A stretch of 64,000 nt of DNA from positions 18,625,741-18,689,740 of the forward strand of contig OX336348.1 of the NCBI GenBank assembly GCA_946902875.1. The letters are read 5' to 3'. Position 1 is the first letter of the stretch. Every line of letters starts with the position of its first letter. The position numbers and the translations under genes are program-made. Under the pieces are notes generated by a model. It did not search any database, was not told the origin of the DNA, and was given only the letters and a program-made list of their open reading frames with translations. The DNA is from Nematopogon swammerdamellus. Taxonomy: Eukaryota; Arthropoda; Insecta; Lepidoptera; Adelidae. This document shows positions 30,838 through 42,917 of the stretch, in pieces.

Positions 30838-31045
30838 TACCACAGAAAGCGAGGGCCTTGCCTCTGTTTCATGCGTTTTCTGGGTGTGACACTGTCTATT
30901 GCTTCAGCGGAAAAGGCAAGAAAAGTGCTTTTGAAGCATGGGAGGCCTTTCCCGCTTTAACTGAGAGTTTGGTGTCAGCGACTGAAGGGCACCTCAAAAA
31001 GGCAATGACGACGATCGAAAAATGCGTCGTTATTTTATATGACAG
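30838..31045 (+). pseudogene. Remnant of the HEEAD/DTDV-family gene, spliced exon
   Basis: Exon-like block following a T-rich run and ACAG. It encodes ARALPLFHAFSGCDTV, FSGKGKKSAFEAW, and IEKCVVILYDR, then meets GTAAATTTAC, a good donor. FHAFSGCDT followed by G-K-G-K-K-x-A is the next conserved block of the same family. The frame is open across the exon, so the source gene was spliced. Confidence 0.65.
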
Positions 31046-31137
31046 GTAAATTTACTAATATTTTTTTGAAGTGGATACTTCTTTGTTTACCATATGGGCC
31101 CCCCTTTTCAGAACTTCTACGTCACTTCCGGAATGAC

Positions 31138-32075
31138 TTTTTTAACTAATATAAACTGTTAATAGAACTTTATGAAATTAATAGAACTTCGGTCGAAACG
31201 GCTTTGTGAATAGTTCGTGTTTTCCGTCCAGTTCAGTGTAGCCGGCGCGAAATGAAGGGAAGCACTGACATGGCACCTAGTTCACCCGGTGTTATGGGCT
31301 CACATCACGGATGTTGTAGGTGATGAAGCCAACCGTGTCAGTTTCCATAAAAAAAAAATGACGACATGGTAATAATAAAAAGCATTTACTTTAGGTAGCA
31401 ATCACAAACATGGGTAAGGTAGGTATGTGTGTGTGTATGTGAGGGTGGGTGTGTGTGTATGTGAATAATTTAATGTTTAATTAGCAATAATTTTACAAAT
31501 GTATAATAATAATAATTATTACGTATGACCTAGGTACTGTTTTCAATTCACTACGCATCTTAGCACGATGTTCGCCTCAAAATGTAAATACACGGCACTG
31601 TTTTGAATTTTTTTTTCACTCACTTATTATTATGCCATCCTAATAAAATTTATATATTTGTAATCCTGGTAAATGCAGCTTTTAGCACATATTTTTTATT
31701 TATGTTTATCTTAAGTAGTTCAAAAGTAAACGACGTTTATTTAAAAAAAAAAATTTCACGTTTTGTGAGTTTTGCCTAATATTTGTATTTTTTTGTATAG
31801 AAAGGCAAAAAGTTTCTTCCAGAAATGAATTCGTCATCCTTGAGTTATCCGAAAATGACATCGCACTTGCCCTAATACCTATAGTTTTGAAGGAATATGG
31901 TACAAAGTGAAGCGCGGCAGAAGCAAACTTCCACCCCCTCCCCCCGCCACCCCCGCGGTGACCCCCGATGTCTACCGGTGGAAATCCACTCAAGAGCACC
32001 TAAGGAACAACTGTTGCAAGTATGAGCCTTCTAAGTAAAAATGCAGGGTATATCGCACTAAATCCTCCACTAAGA
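31138..32075 (-). repeat. Right arm of the ~3 kb inverted repeat
   Basis: Inverse of 29110-30023, including repeat family X at about 31,185-31,352. Just outside, 32,080-32,170 has direct repeats of AAGCTGGAC(A/G)GGGACAAAG that also occur in the same orientation left of the left arm (29,065-29,105). Confidence 0.75.
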
Positions 32076-32609
32076 GATAAAGTAAGATGGACTGGGTCAA
32101 AGTAAGCTGGACAGGGACAAAGCAAGCTGGACGAGGCGAGCTAGAATAAGAACAAGCTGGACGGGGACAAAGGATGCTTGGATGCTCAATCAGAACAGCT
32201 CACACTTGGCAGGGCCAACCTAGTCCCGTACGATATTGACTAAGTTGAGCCTGGATGGATGGGTAGAACAATCAGGGAAGTACCTATATTGAATTTTTTC
32301 TAACGTTTCCTATTCATGTACAAGGGTGGAGTGATATATCACCAGAATGTTAGGCAGTTTTATTTAGCTAGCCAGTAGGTAGGTATTTTAGGTTTTCGGC
32401 TAATCTAAACAAATTATATATTTGTGTGTGCATGAGTACGATCACAGATTGTCAATTTGTTTATTTAATTTCATGTGTGTCTTATCTTTAGTGTAATAAA
32501 CTAACTTCATAAGTACCGAACTTTCGATTTTTATTTTTATTCATCCCATTAACTAATTCACAGATTAGTTTTATTTTTTTTAATTTTTATTTTTTTTATG
32601 TTAACCAGC
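32076..32609. other. No gene recognised
   Basis: Short AAGCTGGAC repeats, then AT-rich sequence with no reading frame of note. Confidence 0.4.
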
Positions 32610-33190
32610 ATGGGTGGCTGTGCCGAGAGACCAATGGTGCAGTCGACAGAGCCAAAATCACCTCTTCTCGCGAAACCACGCTCAGTTAGGTGCCATGCCA
32701 GCAGATTTGCGGACTGTTGCTAGGCTGTCTAGCCCGTTAAACGACGCTTGAAGACACCCAGGTTAAAGGATTCAGGAAATACAATCGCCGGAAGACAGTT
32801 CCACACTCTAGCGGTGCGACAAAGAAACGATTTAGATAATCGATTGGTTCTCAAAAGCCCAATGTCAACAACAAAAGGGTGCTGAGTCTCTCTGCGACGA
32901 GTCATGCGGAGATAGGACGGGTGGCAGGGAATGGGATGCTAGTTCCACAGAGCAGCGTCCGTGATAGTATCTGTAAAACAGACTAAGCGAACCCACAAAT
33001 CGTCTGTGACTCAGAGACTCCAGACCATCTGTAAGTTTCGGGTCACCAACAAAGACGGATGGCTCGGCGCTGCATCAAGTCCAAGGACGCAAGCAGATAA
33101 TGCGGACTACCCTCCCAGATGTGACTGCAGTACTCCAAAGCAAAGCAAAGCAAAGTAGCAGTACTAATGATCCTAGGTCAAAATTACCTG
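32610..33190 (-). pseudogene. 5'-truncated LINE, RT C-terminal region
   Basis: On the minus strand: a CSAEPSVFVGDPKL stretch followed by LESLSHRRFVGSLSLFYRYY, then a frameshifted block with N-R-L-S-K-S-F-L-C-R-T-A. This is the same architecture as the C-terminus of LINE A/B (HRRDIGSLSVFYR) but a different family. It ends near an A-rich run at 32,585. The 5' side is cut by the Helitron 3' end at 33,207 or by truncation. Confidence 0.65.
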
Positions 33191-33227
33191 GAGCTTTATT
33201 TAGTTACTAGCTTTTGCCCGCGGCTTC

Positions 33228-33735
33228 GCTCGCGTGAAATTCGTATTTCAAAGGAAGAAAGTAAGTAACTAAGGGCGAACTGGGTTCAGGTAAACGATAA
33301 ACCGTCTCGAAGAAAGTGAGTAACTAAAGGCGAGGCCGAAGACGATAAACCATCTCGAAGACAGTAAGTAACTATGGGCGAAGCCGAAGGCTGAGCTGCA
33401 TTCAGGAAGAGGATAAACCATCTTTAAGAAAGTAAGTAACAAAGGGCGAGGCCGAAGGCTGAGCTGCGTTCAGGAAGAGGATAACCTTTTCGAACAAAGT
33501 AAGTAACAGAGGGCGAGGCCGAAGGCCGAGCTGCGTTCAGGACGAAGATAACCTTTTCGAAGAAAGTAAGTAACAGAGAGCGAGGCCAAAGGCCGAGCTG
33601 CGTTCAGAAAGACGATAAACCTTCTCGAAGACAGTAAGTAACTATGGGCGAGGCCGAAGGCCGAGCTGCGTTCCGGAATAGGATAACGTTTTCGAAGAAA
33701 GTAAGTAACAGAGGGCGAGCGATTTAAACACGTAA
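33228..33735 (+). repeat. Tandem array, ~67 bp unit (Helitron 3)
   Basis: About seven degenerate units of the form GGGCGAGGCCGAAGGC, GAGCTGCGTTCAGGAAG, TCGAAGAAAGTAAGTAAC. This single-orientation array is shorter than those in Helitrons 1 and 2. Confidence 0.8.
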
Positions 33736-34440
33736 AGCGAGGTAGATTAAGCGTTAGAGCGCAATACACATGCACCAATATTCACATCATAAGCAGTAAG
33801 CATAATTTAATTTAGCATCACATAGCGAAATAAAACACAATAACTAAGACACAGTAGCAGTAGATAGCATCAGCAAATATAGTGCGGCGCGGCCCTCCTA
33901 CATGCTCAGGGCCCGGCACGCACGCCTTTCACTTCAAGCAATTTTTCAAACACAACCAATACAGAGAATAGGTAAATTTATTCATTATAAAAAAAAAGAA
34001 AGGATAAAGTGAGTAAGGTGACCTTGAGAATATTGTCTTTTGGAAATAAATTTTATACCTGAAAGTATTACTTCTTTTTTTTCTTTACTTTCCATTCACT
34101 AGAATTAAAATGTTAGTGAGAGTTCGGCTTTTCAGGTTTACCTTTATGGCTTAGTGGCCCGGCTACTACGTCCGCTCTCATGAACATAAACATTAAAAAT
34201 TATTGGTAGCAATTCTCAATTTCTCAATAGAATGTGTTCTTTTCTTTTCAAAGTCACAATATGGCCGCGCCAAAAATACATGCAGTTCTCACTAATGGCG
34301 ACGGCCCTGCCACAAGGTACAAATAACTAATTTCTACCATTCCTTAGTAGGTGGGGAACACAAGAACATTATATACGGCAAGTACAGCCTAGTAGTGGAG
34401 TGCAAGCTGAAATTACAAGCAGTTAGATAGAAAAAAAACG
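33736..34440. other. Helitron-internal sequence, no gene recognised
   Basis: Non-coding; includes GCGCGGCCCTCCTACATGCT near 33,885. Origin unknown. Confidence 0.35.
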
Positions 34441-35021
34441 TGCACATTGAGTCAGCAATCAATCAATCGCAATGATCAATCGACTGCCCCGAACTCTTAG
34501 GATTCCTCGACTTGCAAGTACCATCATACACAACCAGGAGTCGTACCATCATCCATCTACCTAGAGTCCAAACTTCCTATAGACAGAATTCATTCTTCTG
34601 GCGAGCTGGATACCTACTCAATTCAATTTGTGATGATGTTGATCTGTTTTGTACTAGTCCCTCTTCATTCAAATCAAAATATATAAAAACCTTTATGGAA
34701 TGTTAATTAATCCCGTAATATTTTGTCTAAGATACTTAAAAAAATTACATTTTCATTTTCTCACACACATACTCGTATAATATATAATATTTTTTCCCTA
34801 ATAACTTCTATGTTCAGTTTATTCACTCATTCATACGGTGGTACACTACGCTTGAATTTGTCCTGTTTAGTTTTTATATAGGTATAGTGTAATTTTAATT
34901 TTACATCTGTGGCTATTTTGTGTAAATTCGTAATGGTGTCATTAGTAGCCATTTTTTTATGTCTATGTAACATTGTAAATGCACTGTGAATTTACCTAAA
35001 TAAATAAATAAATAAATAAAT
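34441..35021 (+). pseudogene. 5'-truncated LINE 3' end with (TAAA)n tail
   Basis: 34512-34706 encodes a LINE-type C-terminus (LPRVQTSYRQNSFFWRAGYL... SFKSKYIK), followed by ~290 bp of AT-rich 3' UTR and five TAAA units at 34,998-35,020. The tail type matches the intact LINE at 14-19 kb, but the coding part is too short to prove the same family. Confidence 0.6.
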
Positions 35022-35834
35022 TCGTAGAAAAATGTTAGCCGTAGACACAAACATAGGAGGACAACAAACCTACAAAACAAGGAGGATCTGAATTACATTC
35101 TTATTAACCAAGCGCAACTTAGGGAGGTGCTACCTAGCAGGCGTACCTTGTGTGGGAGGTTTCTTATGTTCTTAGCAGTTCAGGTTCGCTCCAAACTCGA
35201 CGACCGCAGAAATGCAAGTGATTCGGTCAGCAATTAGTACTGCGCAGATTGAACTCCTAAAGCCGTCGACACAGTCGCGGGCACGAGTAGAACGGGTGCT
35301 CGTAGATGGACTAAGTTGACCGCCTATTCTAAGTATTAACGTTCTTAGTGAATTTTATAGGCAGTCAATAACGATTTCATTGAAAAAGAATTAATTATTT
35401 AGTTACAGAAAATTGTCAGCTATGTTGAATTTTCCCACAGTTTACATTAGAAAAGAATGTTTGTATCTTAGGGAATAGCATCCTATTCAAACGTGTAAAT
35501 CCAAACAATCAAAAGTCCTTTCAATTAGGTGGATAACTCTAAAGACGACTCGAAGGTCGACTAGGTTGACACTCCGATCTAAGCAAAGCAAAAGAAATCC
35601 TGTGTGTGTCGTTGCCTTAGCCGCCGTGAGAACTATGATGGCTATGTGAGACCCCGTTTGCTGTGATTGGCTGCCGAAGTAGGCAAAGACACGTTGTTAT
35701 AGCGGCCCGATCTTCCGCGTGATTTGCGCGGCAACCTAATCAAGCGTATTTGATGATTCGACGAGTGTAGTTTATAATAGAATATTTTACTAGTTAACTT
35801 AGCAAACACGGCGGGAAATTCGCATCGTGTCAAT
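35022..35834. other. No gene recognised
   Basis: Moderate GC content; short imperfect direct repeats (ACTAAGTTGACC at 35,310 and GACTAGGTTGACACT at 35,558). Nothing identifiable. Confidence 0.35.
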
Positions 35835-36100
35835 ACATACATACATACATACATACATACAAACATACATGCATGCATGCATGCATGCATACATACATAC
35901 ATACATACATACATACATACATACATACATACATACATACATACATACATACATACATACATACATACATACATACATACATACATACATACATGCATGC
36001 ATGCATGCATGCATACATACATACATACATACATACATACATACATACATACATACATACATACATACATACATACATACATACATGCATACATACATAC
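35835..36100 (+). repeat. (CATA)n microsatellite with two (CATG)n blocks
   Basis: About 265 bp of CATA repeats with CATGCATGCATG islands at 35,868-35,888 and 35,992-36,012. The Met/Tyr/Cys/Val and Ile/His/Thr open frames over it on both strands are translations of the repeat and not genes. Confidence 0.9.
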
Positions 36101-36788
36101 CGGTCAAACACATAACTCTCCTTTTCGCTTCGCCGTAGTCGGGTAAAAATAAGAATATTTTCGCTAATATTGCGCGCATACACTACGTACAATATAATAA
36201 ACATACGATCAAATAACTTAAATCAAATAGGAACTCCAGTTAAGTAAATATCCGCTAACATCGACTTGCAACAACACTTTTACATAGGTTTGCACCCAAA
36301 ATTAATCAAATAGATACCTATCGAAGTAAATCTACATAATATTATGAATCGAATTAAATAAAATACTCTGCTCGAGACAATGCATACACACACCGCGCTC
36401 CGCCAGACCGCACCCCGCACCTCCGCCGCCGCGCTCCAGTCTCCGCCAGCTAGCCGTCACCAACCGCCGCCGCCGCGCCGCGCCGCGTAGCTTTTATTTC
36501 GATTCGATTTGTATGGGAGCCACATCTTAGCGTAGCCGGAAGTGAATTTTAGTTAGCCTATCCTGTGTCCCGTATAGTTAAATGGGCTTGTACTAAGTTT
36601 CATCAAATTCGGATGATGGCTTTAAGAGTTATGGAGGAACATACATACATACATATATACATACATACATATATACAGAAAAGATTTCTAAAAATCGTCA
36701 ATTTAGCTTTAGTATCATACATAGAGGCTACAAACTCAATATTTCCTAAAACAAAGTAGCTTACTCCATGACCATCCCATATAGATTT
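36101..36788 (-). other. Helitron body shared with Helitron 1
   Basis: Inverse of 58,165-58,860, including CGCCGTAGTCGGGTAAAA, a GC-rich segment at 36,390-36,488 (CCGCCGCCGCGCCGCGCCGC) and TAGCCTATCCTGTGTCCCG. Non-coding. Confidence 0.7.
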
Positions 36789-38306
36789 TGTCACGTAGTG
36801 AATTTTAATAGCGGACTGTCGAAATGCGTTTACCGAAGTGTCAGAGACACATTGCCAGTACGGAGGAAAATACTCCGTACTAAGGCTACGCTACACGTGA
36901 GACGTCCGTTATTTTGAAGATTATTACTGCCAACCTACATTTCTGAAAATTCAATCACACATATCTCGGCGTACTACACTCTCACTACGTAACCGAGCAC
37001 ACATTATAGCATCATTTACCGAGCGTGAATTTACACGATCTCTTTCCGCTGTCAGCCCATACTAAAATTATATATTGTTTGACGTAACGAAAAAGATCGC
37101 GAGCGTCTGTATGGAATTTCTGTTTGCTGAATTTGGCAACACCGCACATCGCGGTGTTGACTAATGGGTTGCCAGGCGGTTAAAATATATCCCAAATAGA
37201 CGGGAATTCACATTCGCCTCGGTTGTATTTATCTTATTTATTAATTCAGACATCATCGGAGGACCCCTAGTAGAGGTCCAATATTATCAACTAATGGAGT
37301 TACAGGCCTTCAGCCACTTGGATCCAGGTAACCACATACAGTGCGCGTCATTGCGTGCTAGCCGACTTCATTCCGCAGCCACACCACAAACGCGCGCTGT
37401 CACCTATATAAGCGGAACTCAGTCAACCAAGACTTCACTTCTTCTGTTAAATAATTCTCCGCTACAAGCTAAAATATAACGCGCTCGATCTGCCGCCGCG
37501 GCCGTGAGCTTTATTAGTCTTCCTCGCGACCGTGCCACTGTCAACGAGCCGCGGCGCTGCACACCGCCGTCGGTCACGCGTCGTCGAGTCTCCCTCACGG
37601 ACGCCGGCAGCCGCACATCTCAGCGTTGAGACAGGAGTCCCCACAGCCAGGGTTACGGGTAACATTACAATCTCTTCAGCTCTGCCCTGCCTGTCGCTTG
37701 TGAGACACCGCCGGCCTAGCGGTTGTCGTTGCGCTTCACGCACAAAACGTATAACGCCCATCTGTGTATTTTCTCTCTTCCCATCCACAGGGCACCTTGA
37801 TATGTGTGCATTATTTAATGTGGGTGTGTTTGTGTGTGTGTGTGTGCAGCTTCTACGTTCCACGTAGACTTCTACGTTTACACGTAGACTTCCACGTTTC
37901 TACGTCTATCCAAGTCTCTTCTACGTTGCCTTCAACGTCCCTTCTACGTTCTCCGTCCGAGGACGCCTGCATCGTCTGCGACGGCATAGCCGATACGAGC
38001 CACCTGGGCTCTACTCCTCGTCCGGCTGTTCCGAAGCAGAACCTTGTGAAGAGGGTGGGGAACGAGCTACGCGTCGGAGGCATCGTGTCGGCTTCCCTGC
38101 GAAGACCTTCGTCTCCTCCTCCGAAGCTAAGTTCTCGGATAGAATTATAGCTCTAATCGATTAGCTCAGTCGTCACCCCTACGATGCTCAAGTGATTCTG
38201 ATAACTCACACCCTGTCTTTTTACATCGTATTTTGTGTTTTATGGAATAAACGATACATTTATATTTCTGAGCGTATTTCATATTTAGTTCCCCTTTTTC
38301 GTCCCA
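36789..38306 (+). repeat. 5' LTR of the LARD-like element
   Basis: Starts TGTCACGTAGTGAA. Promoter-like elements are TATATAA at 37405-37411 and the arthropod initiator TCAGT at 37419-37423. AATAAA lies at 38246-38251. An inverted pair GTACGGAG/CTCCGTAC lies near the start. A (TG)n tract is at 37,822-37,848. Confidence 0.85.
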
Positions 38307-38307
38307 G

Positions 38308-38325
38308 TGGCGCCTACCGGTAAAG
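38308..38325 (+). promoter_or_regulatory. Candidate primer-binding site
   Basis: TGGCGCC starts one base after the 5' LTR, where a tRNA primer-binding site is expected. The first bases match the TGGCGCC start of tRNA-Lys-type sites; the rest (TACCGG) does not, so the primer tRNA is uncertain. Confidence 0.5.
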
Positions 38326-41300
38326 AATTACTTGAGCAGTAGGTAGGCTTAGTTATTGTGTACTTACATTCTCACACAGTAGTTGGCTAGCAACGCCCGA
38401 ACATATTCAAAGTATAGACTTCATCTATCTTTGTAATCGGTACTGTGGCTAGGGATGTAGTTTTTTTTTTATTTTATTTGCGCAATTTTTTTTAAATTAT
38501 AACTTGTAGTTCTTTGTGCAATTTGTGCAGTATCCCTAGTTCTTCGGCGGGTTTTTGGGTAAATTGTTAGGCTTTTTTGGGTTTTATCAAGCTATAAGGA
38601 GCTATAATGCTGCCTTATAAGCTTAATGTGTGACGAGCGAGCTAAAATTTCATTTGTTTTGTATTGTGCGTTCTTGTGTTGTGTATTGTGTTTTAAATTT
38701 AGTAGATACCTCCAAACCTGAGAGGTAGTCTCCACGTCCATCATATTTTTTCATATTGGATAATAGGTTGCAGAAAAATAATTTATTTTTTCACTTATAG
38801 GTAATGAAATTACCCACACCAGTGTTTGTGAAAGTTTTTGTTGTACTCATGTGGACTTGATCCGCAGGGTCGTTGGTTAGTTTTATATTTTATATTGTGT
38901 TTGTGTAACAACAAGTTTTTAGCCAACGTTTTTTTAATTGCAAACATTAGGTGAATATAGTTCAGTTTGGCAACCTATCGATAAATAATTTGATGTTTCA
39001 TGCCCGCACAACGCACATACATGTCAACTCGTTACCTTTTCTTTTAGACGTAGAATCCCAACTTAACGGACCGTTGAAATAAACAATACCTAGTCAGTTT
39101 ATTATAGTATTTTGCAAATCTGTTAATTAGTAATCAACGGTCAACATTATCTTCTTGTCAACATAATTGTAATTTGTATAATTTAAAATATTCTAACGTC
39201 AACTTTTATGTTTAGAATGGAACAGCACACCAACTGTTTGTCCTCCAACAAGCGAGAGGCACTGCACGGGCTGGAGAGGAGAGCACTCGAGCCAGGTCCC
39301 ATGTTCAGGTTTTATTATTCCCCGTGGATATATCTAAATTTATAGTTCACAACATTCCGTGTAGGTACAACGCGATAACTGCTTCACAGTTACCGCAGCT
39401 CTCGCAAATTTTTCAATTTTAGTAGTTACTGGCTAATATATAATTTCTATTAGGCACCGACTAATCGGAGGCAACATTTAAATGGCCTATCTGCATTTCT
39501 TTTCTTTTTAAAATGGCTGGTCACAACTAAGTGCCATGCCCAAACATAATTTTTTAATGTTTTTAGTTAACAGCAATTCGGAACGCAGCATTTCAACCGT
39601 TTATATCATTTCTTTTCTTTTAAAATGGCTGGTCACAACTAAGTGCCATGCCCAAACATAATTTTTTTAAATGTTTTTAGTTAACGGCAATTCGGAACGC
39701 AGCATTTAAACCGTTTATATCCTTCCTTTGTTTTAAAATGGTTGGCCACAACTAAGTGCCATGCCAAACATAATTTTTTTTAATGGTATTAGGTATCGGC
39801 AATTCAGAACGCAACTCTTAAAGGCTATTGTCCCCTTCTTTTATTTTTAAAATGGCTAGTCACAACTAGGTGCCATGCCCATTAAAAATTTTTTTTTTAT
39901 TTATACTAGTTACCGGCATTCCGGAAGCAACTTTTAAAGTGCTTATTTTGTATTAAACTTATTGTCACATCTAGGTGTCATGCCCATACATAGTTTTTTA
40001 TCATGAACACCTATATTTTTTTGTGTGACGTGCAACAACACAACTTAAAGTTTTATCTGTAACATTTTACATTGACAGTATATATTATTACTTTCATATA
40101 ATATATAACTTGTACAACAACATCAGTTATACATACACTTGTGTGGTTCAATGATTTTTTTTTATGTTTGTTTGTTTTTTTGTATCTCCATATTTTTTGT
40201 GTTGCATGTACAGGTCCTCCAGTAGGGGTGTACATGGCACCTAAGTTACCAAGTACGATGGACACGTCAGTCTTCATGCTTGGTACATTTATACTTACCG
40301 GTTGGGTTATCCGGGGAGTGAACTCGAGGCTACAGTTCAGATAAATGCTGCTGTAGTCACGTTTGTTCTAAACTTTAAATAGTTTGGAACCTCCCTGCGG
40401 GCTTTTTCATATTTTTTTATGACCACCGTGTGTGTTTTGTTGGAGATACAGATTAATGTGTTACGAGATGAAGTGACCATTGATCGATTTTTTTATATTT
40501 TGTTGAATCACACATAGTGCTTACACATACATACATACATAGTGTGTATATAGTTTTGTTTTTTGTTTGTTCGCAGTCATGGGTCGACATGGTACCTACA
40601 TGTCGCACAAAAATGCAACTGCAACTTTCTTTCATTTGTTTTTTTTCTTTTCTTACTCGGCAATTAGGGTTGTCAACTCAGCTAGTTCTTTGAATATTTT
40701 ATTTTTTAATTTTTTTGTCTTTAAATTTTTTTATTTTATTTTCTCAAGGTGTTGGCCGGTTGGGGTTTGGCAAAGACAGACTCACATGCGAGCGGTTGGT
40801 TACTCGTAAAATTAAGCCCTAAGACACCAAGTGCGGTTAGTGACACTCTAAATATGCCTTCACCTAGTCTGCGGGAGCTCGACAGACTGAAAACTATAAG
40901 CCTAGGAGTTATGTTCTCTCGATGTCAGACCGTAAGCCGAGCCAACTACCGGTTTCCTTCTTAGTAGTTGGGTTGTCTGTGGTGAGTGCGCGCCTTGTAC
41001 TTATGTTCGGAGCGCACTCTGGTTTGTGAGGAGGCTACTCAGCTGCGAGTGCTAGGCACCGATTGCGGGGTATGCCATGGTATGAATGCGACCTTTGTAT
41101 GCGAAGTATGAATGAGTAGATGGGTTCAGGAATGATGAGGAAAGAGAGATGATGTATGAAAGATGAGAATGCAGGACATAGGGAACACAGGTACAAAAGT
41201 AGGTAAACAACATTTTAGTTAAATTCATTTTATTTTAATTTTTTTTATTTTTCTCCTACATTGCCGTAGTAATCATTTGTAATTTTTTCTTCATGCACAC

Positions 41301-41409
41301 ACTCAACACATATTTACAGTTTTTTTTAATTTTTTTGCACGTGTGCAGTACGCCTTCACCGGATAAAATTTTCTGTTGACAGAAAATTTTCAACGGGCCC
41401 AGGGAGTAC
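38326..41409 (+). other. Non-coding interior of the LARD-like element
   Basis: AT-rich and without any long frame on either strand (best about 80 codons, no domains). It holds a tandem array at 39,480-39,990. Just before the 3' LTR lies an AAAATTTTCTGTTGACAGAAAATTTT palindrome core (41,367-41,391), then a weak purine-rich stretch (CAGGGAGTAC) as candidate polypurine tract. Confidence 0.6.
39480..39990 (+). repeat. Tandem array, ~120 bp unit, inside the LARD-like element
   Basis: Four to five degenerate units built on AAAATGGCTGGTCACAACTA, AGTGCCATGCCCAAACATAA, and GGCAATTCGGAACGCA. The first units are most alike; the last ones decay (TCACATCTAGGTGTCATGCC). Confidence 0.8.
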
Positions 41410-42917
41410 TGTCACGTAGTGAATTTTAATAGCGGACTGTCGAAATGCGTTTACCGAAGTGTCAGAGACACATTGCCAGTACGGAGGAAAATACTCCGTA
41501 CTAAGGCTACGCTACACGTGAGACGTCCGTTATTTTGAAGATTATTACTGCCAACTTACATTTCTGAAAATTCAATCACACATATCTCGGCGTACTACAC
41601 TCTCACTACGTAACCGAGCACACATTATAGCATCATTTACCGTGAATTTCCACGATCTCTTTCCGCTGTCAGCCCATACTAAAATTATATATTGTTTGAC
41701 GTAACGAAAAAGATCGCGAGCGTCTGTATGGAATTTCTGTTGGCTGGATTTGGCAACACCGCACATCGCGGTGTTGACTAATGGGTTGCCAGGCGGTTAA
41801 AATATATCCCAAATAGACGGTAATTCACATTCGCCTCGGTTGTATTTATCTTATTTATTAATTCAGACATCATCGGAGGACCCCTAGTAGAGGTCCAATA
41901 TTATCAACTAATGGAGTTACAGGCCTTCAGCCACTTGTATCCAGGTAACCACATACAGTGCGCGTCATTGCGTGCTAGCCGACTTCATTCCGCAGCCACA
42001 CCACAAACGCGCGCTGTCACCTATAAAAGCGGAACTCAGTCAACCAAGACTTCACTTCTTCTGTTAAATAATTCTCCGCTACAAGCTAAAATATAACGCG
42101 CTCGATCTGCCGCCGTGAGCTTTATTAGTCTTCCTCGCGACCGTGCCACTGTCAACGAGCCGCGGCGCTGCACACCGCCGTCGGTCACGCGTCGTCGAGT
42201 CTCCCTCACGGACGCCGGCAGCCGCACATCTCAGCGTTGAGACAGGAGTCCCCACAGCCAGGGTTACGGGTAACGTTACAATCTCTTCAGCTCTGCCCTG
42301 CCTGTCGCTTGTGAGACACCGCCGGCCTAGCGGTTGTCGTTGCGCTTCACGCACAAAACGTATAACGCCCATCTGTGTATTTTCTCTCTTCCCATCCACA
42401 GGGCACCTTGATATGTGTGCATTATTTAATGTGGGTGTGTTTGTGTGTGTGTGTGTGCAGCTTCTACGTTCCACGTAGACTTCTACGTTTACACGTAGAC
42501 TTCCACGTTTCTACGTCTATCCAAGTCTCTTCTACGTTGCCTTCAACGTCCCTTCTACGTTCTCCGTCCGAGGACGCCTGCATCGTCTGCGACGGCATAG
42601 CCGATACGAGCCACCTGGGCTCTACTCCTCGTCCGGCTGTTCCGAAGCAGAACCTTGTGAAGAGGGTGGGGAACGAGCTACGCGTCGGAGGCATCGTGTC
42701 GGCTTCCCTGCGAAGACCTTCGTCTCCTCCTCCGAAGCTAAGTTCTCGGATAGAATTATAGCTCTAATCGATTAGCTCGGTCGTCACCCCTACGATGCTC
42801 AAGTGATTCTGATAACTCACACCCTGTCTTTTTACATCGTATTTTGTGTTTTATGGAATAAACGATAAATTTATATTTCTGAGCGTATTTCATATTTAGT
42901 TCCCCTTTTTCTTCTCA
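41410..42917 (+). repeat. 3' LTR of the LARD-like element
   Basis: Same structure as the 5' LTR with TATAAAA at 42022-42028, initiator TCAGT at 42036-42040 and AATAAA at 42857-42862. It is followed by the ATTT duplication and then the last 31 bp of Helitron 3. Confidence 0.85.

Larger units (their letters stand above)
36789..42917 (+). mobile_element. Non-coding LTR retrotransposon (LARD-like), intact ends
   Basis: Two long direct repeats, 36789-38306 (1518 bp) and 41410-42917 (1508 bp), begin TGTCAC and end TCTCA/TCCCA. They are about 99% identical, differing by two small indels and about a dozen substitutions that I could see. A 4 bp duplication ATTT (36785-36788, 42918-42921) flanks the whole. 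The 3.1 kb interior has no gag, protease, RT or integrase, so the element depends on a partner. Near-identical LTRs mean a recent insertion. The diverged solo LTR at 20.0-21.4 kb shows an older history of the same family. Superfamily unproven; a 4 bp duplication and TG..CA ends fit Ty3/Gypsy. Confidence 0.85.

Noticed and set aside
35642..36204. Open frames of Met-Tyr-Val-Cys or Ile-His-Thr-Tyr repeats on both strands
   Set aside because: They are translations of the (CATA)n microsatellite.
37532..38150. Conserved 111-128 codon frames in each LTR of the LARD-like element
   Set aside because: Comparison with the diverged LTR at 20 kb shows many changes at first and second codon positions, so the frame does not look selected; LTR sequence is sufficient explanation.
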